From assembly GCF_003352465.1 (NCBI RefSeq), contig NZ_CP031153.1, positions 4,860,001 through 4,924,000 of the forward strand: a DNA stretch of 64,000 bases, given 5' to 3'. How positions within the stretch are numbered: position 1 is the stretch's first letter; every line of letters starts with the position of its first letter. Positions 1 to 8,819 of the stretch are shown here, one piece after another. Source of the DNA: Kordia sp. SMS9. Its GTDB lineage: Bacteria > Bacteroidota > Bacteroidia > Flavobacteriales > Flavobacteriaceae. The notes beneath the pieces are model-generated. The model did not search any database. It saw only the letters and a program-made list of their open reading frames with translations, and was not told the DNA's origin. The position numbers were made by a program, and so were the translations under genes.

Positions 1-1467
1 GCCACCTGCATATTCGATCATTGAACGACGTTCGTCTCCGTATTTATCTTTGATGACTGCCAATTCTTCTTTAATGATGTCCATTCTTCTTGACTTGTTT
101 GCCAAAATATCACGGTAATCTTCAATACTTTTCATGATGTCATCATACTCTGCACGCAACTTGTCTTGTTCCAGGCCTGTTAACTGGCGTAATCGCATTT
201 CCACAATCGCCTTCGCTTGAATTTCTGTCAATTCAAAACGTTTGATCAAGTTGTTACGCGCATCTTCCGCATTTTGCGAACCACGAATAATGGCAATTAC
301 CTCATCAATATTATCAGAAGCAATAATTAATCCTTCTAAAATATGGGCGCGTTCTTCAGCTTTTTTAAGCTCATATTGCGTTCTACGTGTTACGACTTCA
401 TGTCTGTGTTCCACAAAGTGATGAATCATTTCTTTCAGATTCAACAATTGTGGACGTCCATGAACTAATGCAATATTATTTACACTAAAAGACGACTGTA
501 ATGCAGTGTACTTATATAATTTATTTAAAACGATGTTTGGAATTGCGTCACGTTTCAAAATGTACACAATGCGCATTCCTTTTCTATCTGATTCATCACG
601 AATCGAAGAAATACCATCAATCTTTTTATCATTAATCAAATCGGCAGTTTTCTTAATCATGTCTGCCTTGTTGACTTGATATGGAATTTCAGTAACAATG
701 ATACATTCTCTTCCTTGCACTTCTTCCATAACGGCTTTTCCACGCATGACAACTCGTCCGCGTCCTGTTTTAAACGCTTCACGTACGCCATCATATCCAT
801 AAATGATTCCACCTGTTGGGAAATCGGGTGCTTTTACGTGCTGAATTAATTCATCAATTTCAATGTCATTATTATCAATATACGCGTGAATTCCGTCTAT
901 GACTTCCGACAAATTGTGTGGTGGCATATTCGTTGCCATACCTACTGCAATCCCTGAAGCTCCATTAATTAGTAAGCCAGGAACACGAGTTGGTAATACT
1001 GTTGGTTCCTTTAACGTATCGTCAAAATTTAGGGAATGGTCTACGGTGTCTTTATCAATATCTGCCAACATATCATCGGATATCTTGCGCATTCTTGCTT
1101 CCGTATAACGCATTGCTGCAGGACTATCACCATCAATAGATCCGAAGTTTCCTTGTCCGTCTACCAACATATAACGCAGACTCCATTCTTGCGCCATACG
1201 CACCATAGCGTCGTATACAGAGGTGTCACCATGCGGGTGATACTTTCCTAATACTTCACCTACGATTCTTGCAGATTTTTTATGAGCGGAACTGGATCTC
1301 ACTCCAAGTTCGTGCATTCCGAACAATACTCTTCGGTGAACGGGTTTCATACCATCTCTTACATCTGGAAGTGCACGTGACACAATGACTGACATCGAGT
1401 AATCGATGTAAGCAGACTTCATCTCATCTTCAATATTAATGGGGATTAACTTTTCTCCTTCTGCCAT
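1..1467 (-). CDS. gyrA: DNA gyrase subunit A, N-terminal part (cut by window edge)
   Basis: Catalytic breakage-reunion subunit of the type II topoisomerase that introduces negative supercoils. About 489 codons are visible, read from the start MAEGEKLIPINIEDEMKSAY to the left edge without a stop; the C-terminal beta-pinwheel lies outside. The family motifs are present: VSRALPDVRDGMKPVHRR near residues 29-46, the HPHGDTSVYD quinolone region (77-86) and the active-site Tyr121 in AAMRYTEARM. The position matching E. coli Ser83 is Thr82, a variant seen in wild-type enzymes of several bacteria. The gene diverges from clpC across 258 bp in which I see no other gene. Identity is certain; only the missing end is unknown. 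Confidence 0.98.
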   Translation of the reverse strand, partial: MAEGEKLIPINIEDEMKSAYIDYSMSVIVSRALPDVRDGMKPVHRRVLFGMHELGVRSSSAHKKSARIVGEVLGKYHPHGDTSVYDAMVRMAQEWSLRYMLVDGQGNFGSIDGDSPAAMRYTEARMRKISDDMLADIDKDTVDHSLNFDDTLKEPTVLPTRVPGLLINGASGIAVGMATNMPPHNLSEVIDGIHAYIDNNDIEIDELIQHVKAPDFPTGGIIYGYDGVREAFKTGRGRVVMRGKAVMEEVQGRECIIVTEIPYQVNKADMIKKTADLINDKKIDGISSIRDESDRKGMRIVYILKRDAIPNIVLNKLYKYTALQSSFSVNNIALVHGRPQLLNLKEMIHHFVEHRHEVVTRRTQYELKKAEERAHILEGLIIASDNIDEVIAIIRGSQNAEDARNNLIKRFELTEIQAKAIVEMRLRQLTGLEQDKLRAEYDDIMKSIEDYRDILANKSRRMDIIKEELAVIKDKYGDERRSMIEYAGG

Positions 1468-1725
1468 GTATTTTTAGTTTTAATATTTCGAGTTTTACAA
1501 ATCGAGCCAATATACAACATTTACTAGTATTCAGCGAGGGTTTTAGAGGGCATTTTAACGTTTTTTTATTAACAATTTTTGATAAGTTTTTTACATTATT
1601 ACGTCTTATTCTTTGAAATGAATAATTTTTTTCATGAATTGCGTTAAATATGCTGACATAGCGGAACAATTTTTGTATTATTCAGTTTGAAGTAGTAATT
1701 TTAATGTCGAAAGGAAATAATATAT

Positions 1726-4281
1726 ATGGATGATAATTTCTCCCCAAGGGTAAAGGATGTAATAGCCTACAGCAAGGAAGAAGCATTGCGTCTCGGCCAT
1801 GATTTCATTGGCACAGAACATTTAATGCTCGGACTTCTTCGTGACGGAAGCGGCAAAGCCATCAACATTTTAAACGCATTAGATGTCGATTTGACACATT
1901 TGCGTCGAAAAGTTGAGATTTTGAGTCCTGCCAACCCCAATGTGGCAGTCGCACCAAACGAAAAGCGCAATTTACACCTAACCAGACAAGCAGAGAGGGC
2001 ACTCAAAACTACATTTTTAGAAGCCAAACTTTTTCAAAGTTCTTCTATCAATACCGCACATTTATTATTGTGCATTTTACGAAACGAAAACGATCCTACA
2101 ACGAAACTATTGAATAAGTTGAAAGTGGATTATGATAATGTTAAAGAGCAATTTAAGTATATGATAACAAATGACGATGATTATATAGACACGCCGCGTT
2201 CAGAATCATTCTCGGACGATAATGGCGGTTCGCAAGAATCTTCTAAAGAAAATCCGTTTGGATCTTCTAATTCAGGAGGAAAAGTAAACAAAAAGTCCAA
2301 AACACCAGTACTCGACAATTTCGGAAGAGATTTGACAGCGCTGGCAGAAGAAGGAAAATTAGATCCTGTGGTTGGACGTGAAAAGGAAATAGAACGTGTT
2401 TCTCAAATTTTGAGTAGACGTAAAAAGAATAATCCAATTTTAATTGGAGAACCGGGTGTTGGTAAATCTGCCATTGCCGAAGGTTTGGCTAATAGAATTA
2501 TAAAACGTAAAGTGTCTCGTATTCTTTTTAATAAAAGAGTCGTAACGTTAGATTTGGCAAGCTTAGTCGCTGGTACAAAATACAGAGGTCAGTTTGAAGA
2601 GCGCATGAAAGCCGTGATGAACGAACTAGAAAAGAATGATGATATTATTCTCTTCATTGATGAAATTCACACCATCGTGGGCGCAGGTGGCGCAACAGGA
2701 AGCTTAGACGCCTCTAACATGTTTAAACCAGCGTTGGCAAGAGGTGAGCTGCAATGTATTGGAGCCACTACGCTAGATGAATACAGACAACATATTGAAA
2801 AAGATGGCGCTTTAGAACGACGTTTCCAAAAAGTAGTGGTACAACCGACTACGGTAGAGGAAACCATCGAAATTCTAGAGAACATCAAAGATAAATATGA
2901 AGAACATCACAATGTAAGCTATACACCTGAAGCCATTAAAGCATGTGTTTCGTTGACCAATAGATACATGACAGATCGTTTTCTTCCAGACAAGGCCATT
3001 GATGCTTTAGATGAAGCAGGATCAAGAGTGCATATTACAAATATTGACGTGCCAAAGCAGATTTTAGACCTAGAACGCCAATTAGAAGAAGTGCGTGAAT
3101 TGAAAAATTCTGTCGTGAAAAAGCAGAAATATGAAGAAGCTGCCAAATTGAGAGACGACGAAAAACGTTTGGAAAAAGAATTGGCAATTTCGCAAGAAAA
3201 ATGGGAAGAAGAATCCAAACAACATAAAGAAACCGTAAGCGAAGACAATGTCGCGGATGTCGTTTCCATGATGACTGGAATTCCTGTAAATAGAATTGCA
3301 CAAACAGAAAGTAACAAATTAGCACAACTTCCTGAGTTAATCAAAGGAAAAGTAATTGGACAAGATGAAGCGGTTGGAAAAGTTGTAAAAGCGATTCAGC
3401 GTAACCGTGCTGGACTAAAAGATCCAAATAAGCCAATTGGTTCATTTATTTTCTTAGGACAAACTGGAGTTGGTAAAACACAGTTGGCAAAGGTATTAGC
3501 TCGTGAGTTATTTGATTCTGAAGATACTTTGATCAGGATTGACATGAGTGAATACATGGAAAAATTTGCTATTTCTCGTTTGGTTGGTGCACCTCCAGGA
3601 TACGTTGGTTATGAAGAAGGCGGACAATTAACGGAGAAAGTTCGTAGAAAACCGTATGCAGTTGTATTGCTTGATGAAGTTGAAAAAGCGCATCCAGATG
3701 TATTTAACATGATGCTACAAGTATTGGACGACGGTTATTTAACGGATAGTTTAGGAAGAAAGATTGACTTTAGAAATACGATCATCATTATGACATCGAA
3801 TATCGGTGCACGTAAGTTGAAAGATTTTGGAGCTGGAGTTGGCTTTGGAACGAGTGCTCAAAAATCGCAAGCAGACGATCATGCCAGAGGTGTTATTGAA
3901 AATGCGTTAAAGAAAGCATTTGCGCCTGAATTCTTAAATAGAATTGACGATGTTGTCATCTTTAATACGCTTGAGCGCGAACATATTCACAAAATCATTG
4001 ATATTGAAATCGCAAAGTTGTATTCAAGAATCCAAGGTTTAGGATACGATTTACGATTAAGTGACAAAGCAAAAGACTACATCGCTGATAAAGGTTTTGA
4101 CAAGCAATATGGTGCAAGACCGTTAAAAAGAGCCATTCAAAAATATATTGAAGACGCTTTAGCCGAAGAGATTATTACGGCAAAAATTCATGAAGGAGAT
4201 AAAATCTTTATGGATTTAGACGAAGACAATGATGAGTTAACTATTAAGATTGAAAAAGCAGAAAAGCCTACTGAATCTTAA
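1726..4281 (+). CDS. clpC: ATP-dependent Clp protease ATP-binding subunit ClpC
   Basis: AAA+ unfoldase that feeds substrates to ClpP in the cytoplasm. At 851 residues it has the usual ClpC length. It shows two N-terminal Clp_N repeats (about 1-150), an acidic/Ser-rich linker (about 155-195), a first Walker A GEPGVGKS at 241-248 with Walker B ILFIDEIHT, a UVR-type middle segment with KYEEAAKLRDDEKRLEKE from about 466, and a second Walker A GQTGVGKT at 578-585 followed by the C-terminal D2-small domain. The UVR segment between the two AAA modules separates it from ClpB and ClpA. It is monocistronic, with a strong hairpin terminator just after the stop. Confidence 0.98.
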   Translation: MDDNFSPRVKDVIAYSKEEALRLGHDFIGTEHLMLGLLRDGSGKAINILNALDVDLTHLRRKVEILSPANPNVAVAPNEKRNLHLTRQAERALKTTFLEAKLFQSSSINTAHLLLCILRNENDPTTKLLNKLKVDYDNVKEQFKYMITNDDDYIDTPRSESFSDDNGGSQESSKENPFGSSNSGGKVNKKSKTPVLDNFGRDLTALAEEGKLDPVVGREKEIERVSQILSRRKKNNPILIGEPGVGKSAIAEGLANRIIKRKVSRILFNKRVVTLDLASLVAGTKYRGQFEERMKAVMNELEKNDDIILFIDEIHTIVGAGGATGSLDASNMFKPALARGELQCIGATTLDEYRQHIEKDGALERRFQKVVVQPTTVEETIEILENIKDKYEEHHNVSYTPEAIKACVSLTNRYMTDRFLPDKAIDALDEAGSRVHITNIDVPKQILDLERQLEEVRELKNSVVKKQKYEEAAKLRDDEKRLEKELAISQEKWEEESKQHKETVSEDNVADVVSMMTGIPVNRIAQTESNKLAQLPELIKGKVIGQDEAVGKVVKAIQRNRAGLKDPNKPIGSFIFLGQTGVGKTQLAKVLARELFDSEDTLIRIDMSEYMEKFAISRLVGAPPGYVGYEEGGQLTEKVRRKPYAVVLLDEVEKAHPDVFNMMLQVLDDGYLTDSLGRKIDFRNTIIIMTSNIGARKLKDFGAGVGFGTSAQKSQADDHARGVIENALKKAFAPEFLNRIDDVVIFNTLEREHIHKIIDIEIAKLYSRIQGLGYDLRLSDKAKDYIADKGFDKQYGARPLKRAIQKYIEDALAEEIITAKIHEGDKIFMDLDEDNDELTIKIEKAEKPTES

Positions 4282-4304
4282 TAAATTGATCCTCAAATGC
4301 ATAA

Positions 4305-4342
4305 AAAATCCTGCTTTTTCGAAAGCAGGATTTTCTTTTTTT
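4305..4342 (+). terminator. Rho-independent terminator of clpC
   Basis: A perfect 13-bp stem (4305-4317 with 4322-4334) closed by a TTCG tetraloop is followed by a T-rich run to 4342. It begins 23 nt after the clpC stop. Confidence 0.93.
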
Positions 4343-4415
4343 ACCTGTTTTCGTGTCATTTACAGATAAAAAATGGTAGTTTATCCAAAAAAAATAGTAA
4401 CTATGTAGTATAAAA

Positions 4416-4423
4416 TACTTTTG
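4416..4423 (+). promoter_or_regulatory. Putative -7 box for the first paralogue
   Basis: TACTTTTG matches the Bacteroidota -7 consensus TAnnTTTG and lies 44 nt before the ATG at 4468. I see no clear TTG -33 element at the expected spacing, so this is tentative. Confidence 0.4.
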
Positions 4424-4467
4424 CCACTACGCTTTATATTTTAGCCCTAAAATAAACTACCACCACC

Positions 4468-4893
4468 ATGAATATCATTGGAAAAAAATTAAGAAATGTA
4501 TATAATTTCAAAAAAGGAAATTTATACTTGTATGACGACCTTGTTATAGGAGAGGTTGACGAGGGCGTTCATGTATCGAGCGAAACATTAATCTCTTTTT
4601 TCGAGTTTTTTCATGAAAATTATTCAAAACCTTTTGGGTATATTTCATTCCGAAAAAACTCCTACTCTATTGATCCGCAAATTTATTCTATGCTTCCTGA
4701 AAATAATTTATTGAAAGGAATTGCCATTGTCTCTAATCAAAAATTCTCATCATTAAATGCGAAAGTAGAAAAAGGACTCTACAAAGGACGTTGTGAATTA
4801 TTTACCACAATTGATGCCGCAGTGAATTGGTTGGATACTATAATGCCGCTTCAGAATGAAAATGCTGACATTTCAGATAATTCAACTATATAA
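4468..4893 (+). CDS. Uncharacterised small cytoplasmic protein, possibly STAS/SpoIIAA-like (paralogue 1)
   Basis: 141 residues with no signal peptide or membrane segment. I do not recognise a named family with certainty. The alternation of short strands and helices and the pattern DEGVHVSSETL, PFGYISFRKNSYSIDP, LKGIAIVS, KVEKG and a final AAVNWLD helix suggest the small alpha/beta fold of STAS/SpoIIAA-like proteins; that is inference. The next gene is clearly a paralogue sharing the RKNSY..DP core and the IAIVS strand. Its own -7 box lies upstream and 120 nt separate it from the paralogue, so the two may be transcribed separately. The last 15 residues are acidic and polar and are absent from the paralogue. 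Confidence 0.8.
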   Translation: MNIIGKKLRNVYNFKKGNLYLYDDLVIGEVDEGVHVSSETLISFFEFFHENYSKPFGYISFRKNSYSIDPQIYSMLPENNLLKGIAIVSNQKFSSLNAKVEKGLYKGRCELFTTIDAAVNWLDTIMPLQNENADISDNSTI

Positions 4894-4940
4894 GCCAAAT
4901 AATTACAATTTCATTAACAAGAAAAAACACTGACACTTGT

Positions 4941-4948
4941 TATTTTTG
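4941..4948 (+). promoter_or_regulatory. Putative -7 box for the second paralogue
   Basis: TATTTTTG fits TAnnTTTG and lies between the two paralogues, 65 nt before the GTG start. There is no convincing -33 element. It may give the second gene its own transcript. Confidence 0.3.
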
Positions 4949-5013
4949 CGCAGTTCATCTATTTTTTTGGTAGGTAGAAGATAAAAACACTATATTGAAT
5001 AAAAGCAATAAAA

Positions 5014-5406
5014 GTGCGCGTAGCCAACGAAAATAATAATTCATACATTAAAAAATATACTTTGCAAATTGGTAAAGTAGAAATTTATGAAAACTACATG
5101 GTTGCACAACTAAATGAAGGCATTACTCTTAATCTTGAAACAGTTGCCGAAATCATTCTAATTGCCAACAAACACTTTCCTACGGAACCTTTTGCCTACA
5201 TTACCATTCGAAAAAACTCCTATGCCGTTGATCCGATGTTGTATTTAAAAGTCTTTGAAATAGAAAACCTAAAAGCCATCGCGATTGTTTCTAGTAAATT
5301 TATCGACAATCATAATGTAAAGATTGAAAAGCACTTTTTTAATAAACCTATGCGTGTATTTAAAACTTTAGAAGAAGCGATTACTTGGTCAAAAACGTAT
5401 CTTTAA
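5014..5406 (+). CDS. Uncharacterised small cytoplasmic protein, possibly STAS/SpoIIAA-like (paralogue 2)
   Basis: 130 residues starting at GTG, with an in-frame TGA just upstream, so no longer form is possible. It aligns over its length with the preceding protein: NEGITLNLET, PFAYITIRKNSYAVDP, LKAIAIVSSK, KIEKHF and a final EAITWSKTYL helix. The most conserved element in both is Y-I-x-x-R-K-N-S-Y-x-x-D-P, likely a functional loop. Divergence elsewhere points to an old duplication. No enzyme motif, membrane segment or signal peptide is visible and the function is unknown. No strong Shine-Dalgarno site is visible, which is usual in this phylum. Confidence 0.78.
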   Translation: MRVANENNNSYIKKYTLQIGKVEIYENYMVAQLNEGITLNLETVAEIILIANKHFPTEPFAYITIRKNSYAVDPMLYLKVFEIENLKAIAIVSSKFIDNHNVKIEKHFFNKPMRVFKTLEEAITWSKTYL

Positions 5407-5567
5407 TATTTTAAGGTTGAATTGCTTCGCCATGTAAACTCTTTGATGCAGTCATTTACAAATCTAAAATCGTACATCTGAAATCAAAGTTTTACTTCGG
5501 TAAGCTCAATAGAACTATCAAGAAATACTAGAAAACTGTAAGTTATTATTTAAAATTTTCATTCTCT

Positions 5568-6776
5568 TTAAACAAAAAGAGGTTTAAATACGATGGAGTC
5601 TCTCAAGCTACTTACCGTGTTCATAAATTGATTTTTTTCTTCAGAATTCAGATCATCACTACTTAGAATATTTTGGGTAATATTGTCATGCTTTTCTGTA
5701 GATAAAATCCTTTCAAAATATTTTTGAATAGCCTTCTTAAAAGACGCGCTCGAAGCTTCTACTTCTGGTGTCAATATAGCTTTATACAGTAATTTTACAG
5801 ACTTTTCAATTCCATCTTCGTTTGGAAAAATAGTTTGAATCAGTGTGCAAAATTCATGGATTGATTCTGTTGTATATAATACTCCAAATAAAACTCTCAG
5901 TTCAAAATCTTCAATATTTAACCGAATATCTTTAAACAACTCATCTCTAGCAACACCTTCAGAAAACAATATATACTTTTCTAAAATTCGTTTGTCAATA
6001 CTATATTTTTCATTTTTGATATGTTCGATGATATCAAAATTATTATGAATTCTAATTAATTTTTGGATTAAAGATAGTACGGTACTTGGATCTTCATTTT
6101 CAATAAAGTCATTGATAATACTAAAATACTTTTTTTCATTTTTTAACGTACGTTGCAATCCTAACCATTTCACCAATTGAGGAGTATCTTTTCTCGTAGA
6201 GAAATTAGAATATGCTATACCAGACATTTTATTATAATCTGTAGTAATTTCATCATAAGGAAATTTTTCCTTGTTATTGGTGCGGACACTTAAGCTTACA
6301 CAAGGATGATCAATATGCCACAAACCATGTATATAGGCTTTTCCTGGAAATACTGGAACAGCATCTCCCTGTAAAAGGATTTCTCGCTTTTTAGTTGAGA
6401 GCGTTCCAAACTTTAAATTGGCTCCAAATGATTCTTCTTCTTCAAAATTATAAATTGAATGAATGATGGTACCTTTTAGATTCATAAAAAAACCACTCCA
6501 TACATGATGATGAGGTGTTCCTATGTCACGATCCCAAATATGCAAGTACATTGCCAATAGCGGAGTTTGCGCTATTTTTATAACTCCTAACGCTGGATGC
6601 GTATCATATTTCGTAAGCTGATGGTGAAAATTAGATATTAATAATTCATCAATCTTTTGATGGATCTTAAATTGATTGATAGTATGAATTCCTATAGATG
6701 GTAATACATCTAATTTATAGTGATTTCTTTTCCATTCATGTTCAATTTTGTTGAGAATACTAGTAAACTCTTTCAT
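5568..6776 (-). CDS. Cupin-like protein with cysteine-dioxygenase-like His triad, beside a double-Gly peptide
   Basis: 402 residues, no signal peptide. The N-terminal half holds a cupin-like region (about 70-170): HIWDRDIGTPHHHVWSG gives His89/90/91, and PGKAYIHGLWHIDHP gives His150 and His154. An H-x-H pair followed about 60 residues later by a third His, with no obvious metal-binding Glu, resembles the 3-His iron site of cysteine dioxygenases; that comparison is inference. The C-terminal half (about 190-402) is helical and unfamiliar. The gene lies 74 nt downstream of the 50-residue double-Gly peptide on the same strand, so the two are probably co-transcribed. The product could modify that peptide, act on a free thiol, or be unrelated. 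Confidence 0.7.
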   Translation of the reverse strand: MKEFTSILNKIEHEWKRNHYKLDVLPSIGIHTINQFKIHQKIDELLISNFHHQLTKYDTHPALGVIKIAQTPLLAMYLHIWDRDIGTPHHHVWSGFFMNLKGTIIHSIYNFEEEESFGANLKFGTLSTKKREILLQGDAVPVFPGKAYIHGLWHIDHPCVSLSVRTNNKEKFPYDEITTDYNKMSGIAYSNFSTRKDTPQLVKWLGLQRTLKNEKKYFSIINDFIENEDPSTVLSLIQKLIRIHNNFDIIEHIKNEKYSIDKRILEKYILFSEGVARDELFKDIRLNIEDFELRVLFGVLYTTESIHEFCTLIQTIFPNEDGIEKSVKLLYKAILTPEVEASSASFKKAIQKYFERILSTEKHDNITQNILSSDDLNSEEKNQFMNTVSSLRDSIVFKPLFV

Positions 6777-6850
6777 TGTGCAAAGAATAAAAATACGAGG
6801 TGTTAAAGCATTACAACACTTCTACACCTCGCATCATAAATAGATTACGA

Positions 6851-7003
6851 TTAATCCATGTCTTCATCCCAAGGTCCTGTAGGATCATGATAGCATCCAC
6901 CTTTGATGTTTTTTTCTTTGATAGCATTTGATTTGAAAGCTATCACATTTGCGTTTTTTTTAAAGTAATCACTTTTGTTACTTTCGTTACTTTTTTTTAA
7001 CAT
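6851..7003 (-). CDS. 50-residue double-Gly peptide, candidate RiPP precursor
   Basis: A 51-codon ORF starting MLKKSNESNKSDYFKK, below the usual size cut-off. A basic leader rich in Asn and Lys ends in KEKNIKGG (double Gly at 35-36), followed by a short, acidic, distinct tail of 14 residues, CYHDPTGPWDEDMD. The leader-GG-core layout is that of peptides processed by C39-type peptidases in Bacteroidota. The core starts with Cys directly after the predicted cut and contains Pro, Trp and five acidic residues. The following gene on the same strand encodes a cupin-like protein. No transporter or protease lies nearby. Coding status rests on the layout and has not been checked by homology. Confidence 0.62.
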   Translation of the reverse strand: MLKKSNESNKSDYFKKNANVIAFKSNAIKEKNIKGGCYHDPTGPWDEDMD

Positions 7004-7192
7004 AATAATTTGTTTTATGATTAATGAAGCTTTAATATACGTATTTTTTTACATATTTAAGATTCTTCTGTAGTTAAATTGAACAAAATTTATCGAATCC
7101 TAAAAGTCAAAACTCGTTGCTAAACTGTCTAAATAAATTTCAAATAAGACTCTTAAACCTATAAACTTTTAACCTCATAAACCTAGAAGTTA

Positions 7193-8698
7193 TCACCCAA
7201 ACAACACCTCATTCTCCACGAAAGTAAGCTGTAAAAAAGACAAGGTGTCACGAATAGCAATGTGCAATTCTCTGTCTTCATCCACAAAAGGAACGGTCAT
7301 GCGATAGGTTTGTAAAAACGCTTCAATAAATTCAGAACTTTTCAAAGGCGCTCTAAATACCAATGCCTGAGAAGCATTCAGCAATTCAATTGCCAAAACA
7401 CGTTCAATATTATCTACAACTTTCAACGCTTTGGTTGCTGCATTTGCGCCCATACTCACATGATCTTCCTGTCCGTTGGAAGACACAATCGAATCCACAC
7501 TCGCAGGTGTTGCATATTGTTTGTTTTGACTTACGATACTAGCGGCAGTGTATTGCGGAATCATAAAACCAGAATTCAACCCTGGATTGTTCACTAGAAA
7601 ATCAGGCAAATCGCGCAAGCCAGAAACCAACTGAAACGTTCTTCGCTCTGAGATGTTTCCTAATTCCGCCATAGCAATTGCTAAATAATCGAGTGCCAAT
7701 GCCAATGGTTGTCCATGAAAATTTCCGCCAGAAATAATTTCGTCTTCCGCAATAAAAATATTCGGATTATCCGTCACCGAATTGATTTCTGTTTCAAAAG
7801 TTTTGCGAATAAACGCCAACGTATCTTTTGTGGCACCATGTACTTGTGGTACGCATCGAAACGAATATGGATCTTGTACATGTTTCTTTTCTTGCGAAAT
7901 CAACTCACTGCCTTCTACAAATTCTTGAATACGTTTGGCAGTTTTTAATTGCCCATTGTGCGGACGAATAATGTGAATTAAATCATTAAAAGGTTCTATT
8001 CTTCCATCGAAAGCTTCCAATGAAATCGCTGCAAAGAAATCCGCGAAATACGATAATTTATACGATTTTAATAAAGAATATACACCGTACGCACTCATAA
8101 ATTGCGTTCCATTCAACAATGCCAATCCTTCTTTTGCTTTGAGCTGAATCGGTTGCCAATCAAACGCTTTTAATACTTCCGTAGAAGGAATTTCTTCTCC
8201 TTTATAATACACGGTTCCTTTTCCCAAAAGCGGCAATGCCAAATGTGCCAAAGGTGCCAAATCGCCCGAAGCACCCAACGAACCTTGTTCAAAAATTACA
8301 GGTAAAATATCATGATTGTAAAAATCAATCAAGCGCTGTACGGTTTGTAATTGCACGCCCGAATGTCCATAACTCAACGATTGTACCTTCAACAACAACA
8401 TCAACTTGATAATAGCTTTCGGCACACGATCGCCAGTACCACATGCGTGAGAAGTCACCAAATTCTCTTGCAATTTTGACAAATGTTCATCAGATATTTT
8501 CACATTACACAAAGATCCAAATCCAGTATTAATACCGTAAATAGGCGCTTTTTGATCTTGTAAACGTTTTTCTAAATAATTGCGACACGCGCGAATCTTT
8601 TCGGTGGCTTCTGTAGATAAATCCAACGTTGCATCAGCATGCAATATATCTTGGATTGTGGAAATATCAAGAAATTTTGAACTTATAAGGTGTATCAT
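7193..8698 (-). CDS. hutH: Histidine ammonia-lyase (HAL/PAL family)
   Basis: Converts L-histidine to trans-urocanate and ammonia, the first step of histidine degradation. At 501 residues it has the typical HAL length. The MIO-forming triad Ala143-Ser144-Gly145 sits in GSLGASGDLAPLAH, the catalytic Tyr54 in PIYGINTGFG, and SSNGQEDHVSMG and FHGQPLALALDY are also family hallmarks. No hutU, hutI or hutG is adjacent, so the pathway is split or the enzyme acts on another aromatic amino acid; tyrosine or phenylalanine lyases share these motifs. No plausible terminator is seen after the stop. Confidence 0.93.
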   Translation of the reverse strand: MIHLISSKFLDISTIQDILHADATLDLSTEATEKIRACRNYLEKRLQDQKAPIYGINTGFGSLCNVKISDEHLSKLQENLVTSHACGTGDRVPKAIIKLMLLLKVQSLSYGHSGVQLQTVQRLIDFYNHDILPVIFEQGSLGASGDLAPLAHLALPLLGKGTVYYKGEEIPSTEVLKAFDWQPIQLKAKEGLALLNGTQFMSAYGVYSLLKSYKLSYFADFFAAISLEAFDGRIEPFNDLIHIIRPHNGQLKTAKRIQEFVEGSELISQEKKHVQDPYSFRCVPQVHGATKDTLAFIRKTFETEINSVTDNPNIFIAEDEIISGGNFHGQPLALALDYLAIAMAELGNISERRTFQLVSGLRDLPDFLVNNPGLNSGFMIPQYTAASIVSQNKQYATPASVDSIVSSNGQEDHVSMGANAATKALKVVDNIERVLAIELLNASQALVFRAPLKSSEFIEAFLQTYRMTVPFVDEDRELHIAIRDTLSFLQLTFVENEVLFG

Positions 8699-8770
8699 GT
8701 TGGTGTAATCAAATTATCTATCAAAAGTCAAAATTCAATCTGTATAAACCAAATAATTGTTAATAATTTA

Positions 8771-8799
8771 TTGATTAAATCAAGAATCTAGTACATTTG
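8771..8799 (+). promoter_or_regulatory. Bacteroidota-type promoter of the TlpA lipoprotein pair
   Basis: TTG at 8771-8773, an 18-nt spacer and TACATTTG at 8792-8799 match the -33/-7 elements of the phylum's housekeeping sigma factor. The ATG follows 21 nt after the -7 box, giving a very short untranslated leader. Confidence 0.75.
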
Positions 8800-8819
8800 A
8801 GAAAACAAACTTTCAAAAA

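Noticed and set aside
1436..1669. 77-codon minus-strand frame at the gyrA start
   Set aside because: It overlaps the gyrA start in another frame and has a composition typical of a shadow frame.
2919..3344. 141-codon frame antisense to clpC
   Set aside because: A long shadow of the Glu/Lys-rich coiled coil of clpC; no start context or homology-like motif.
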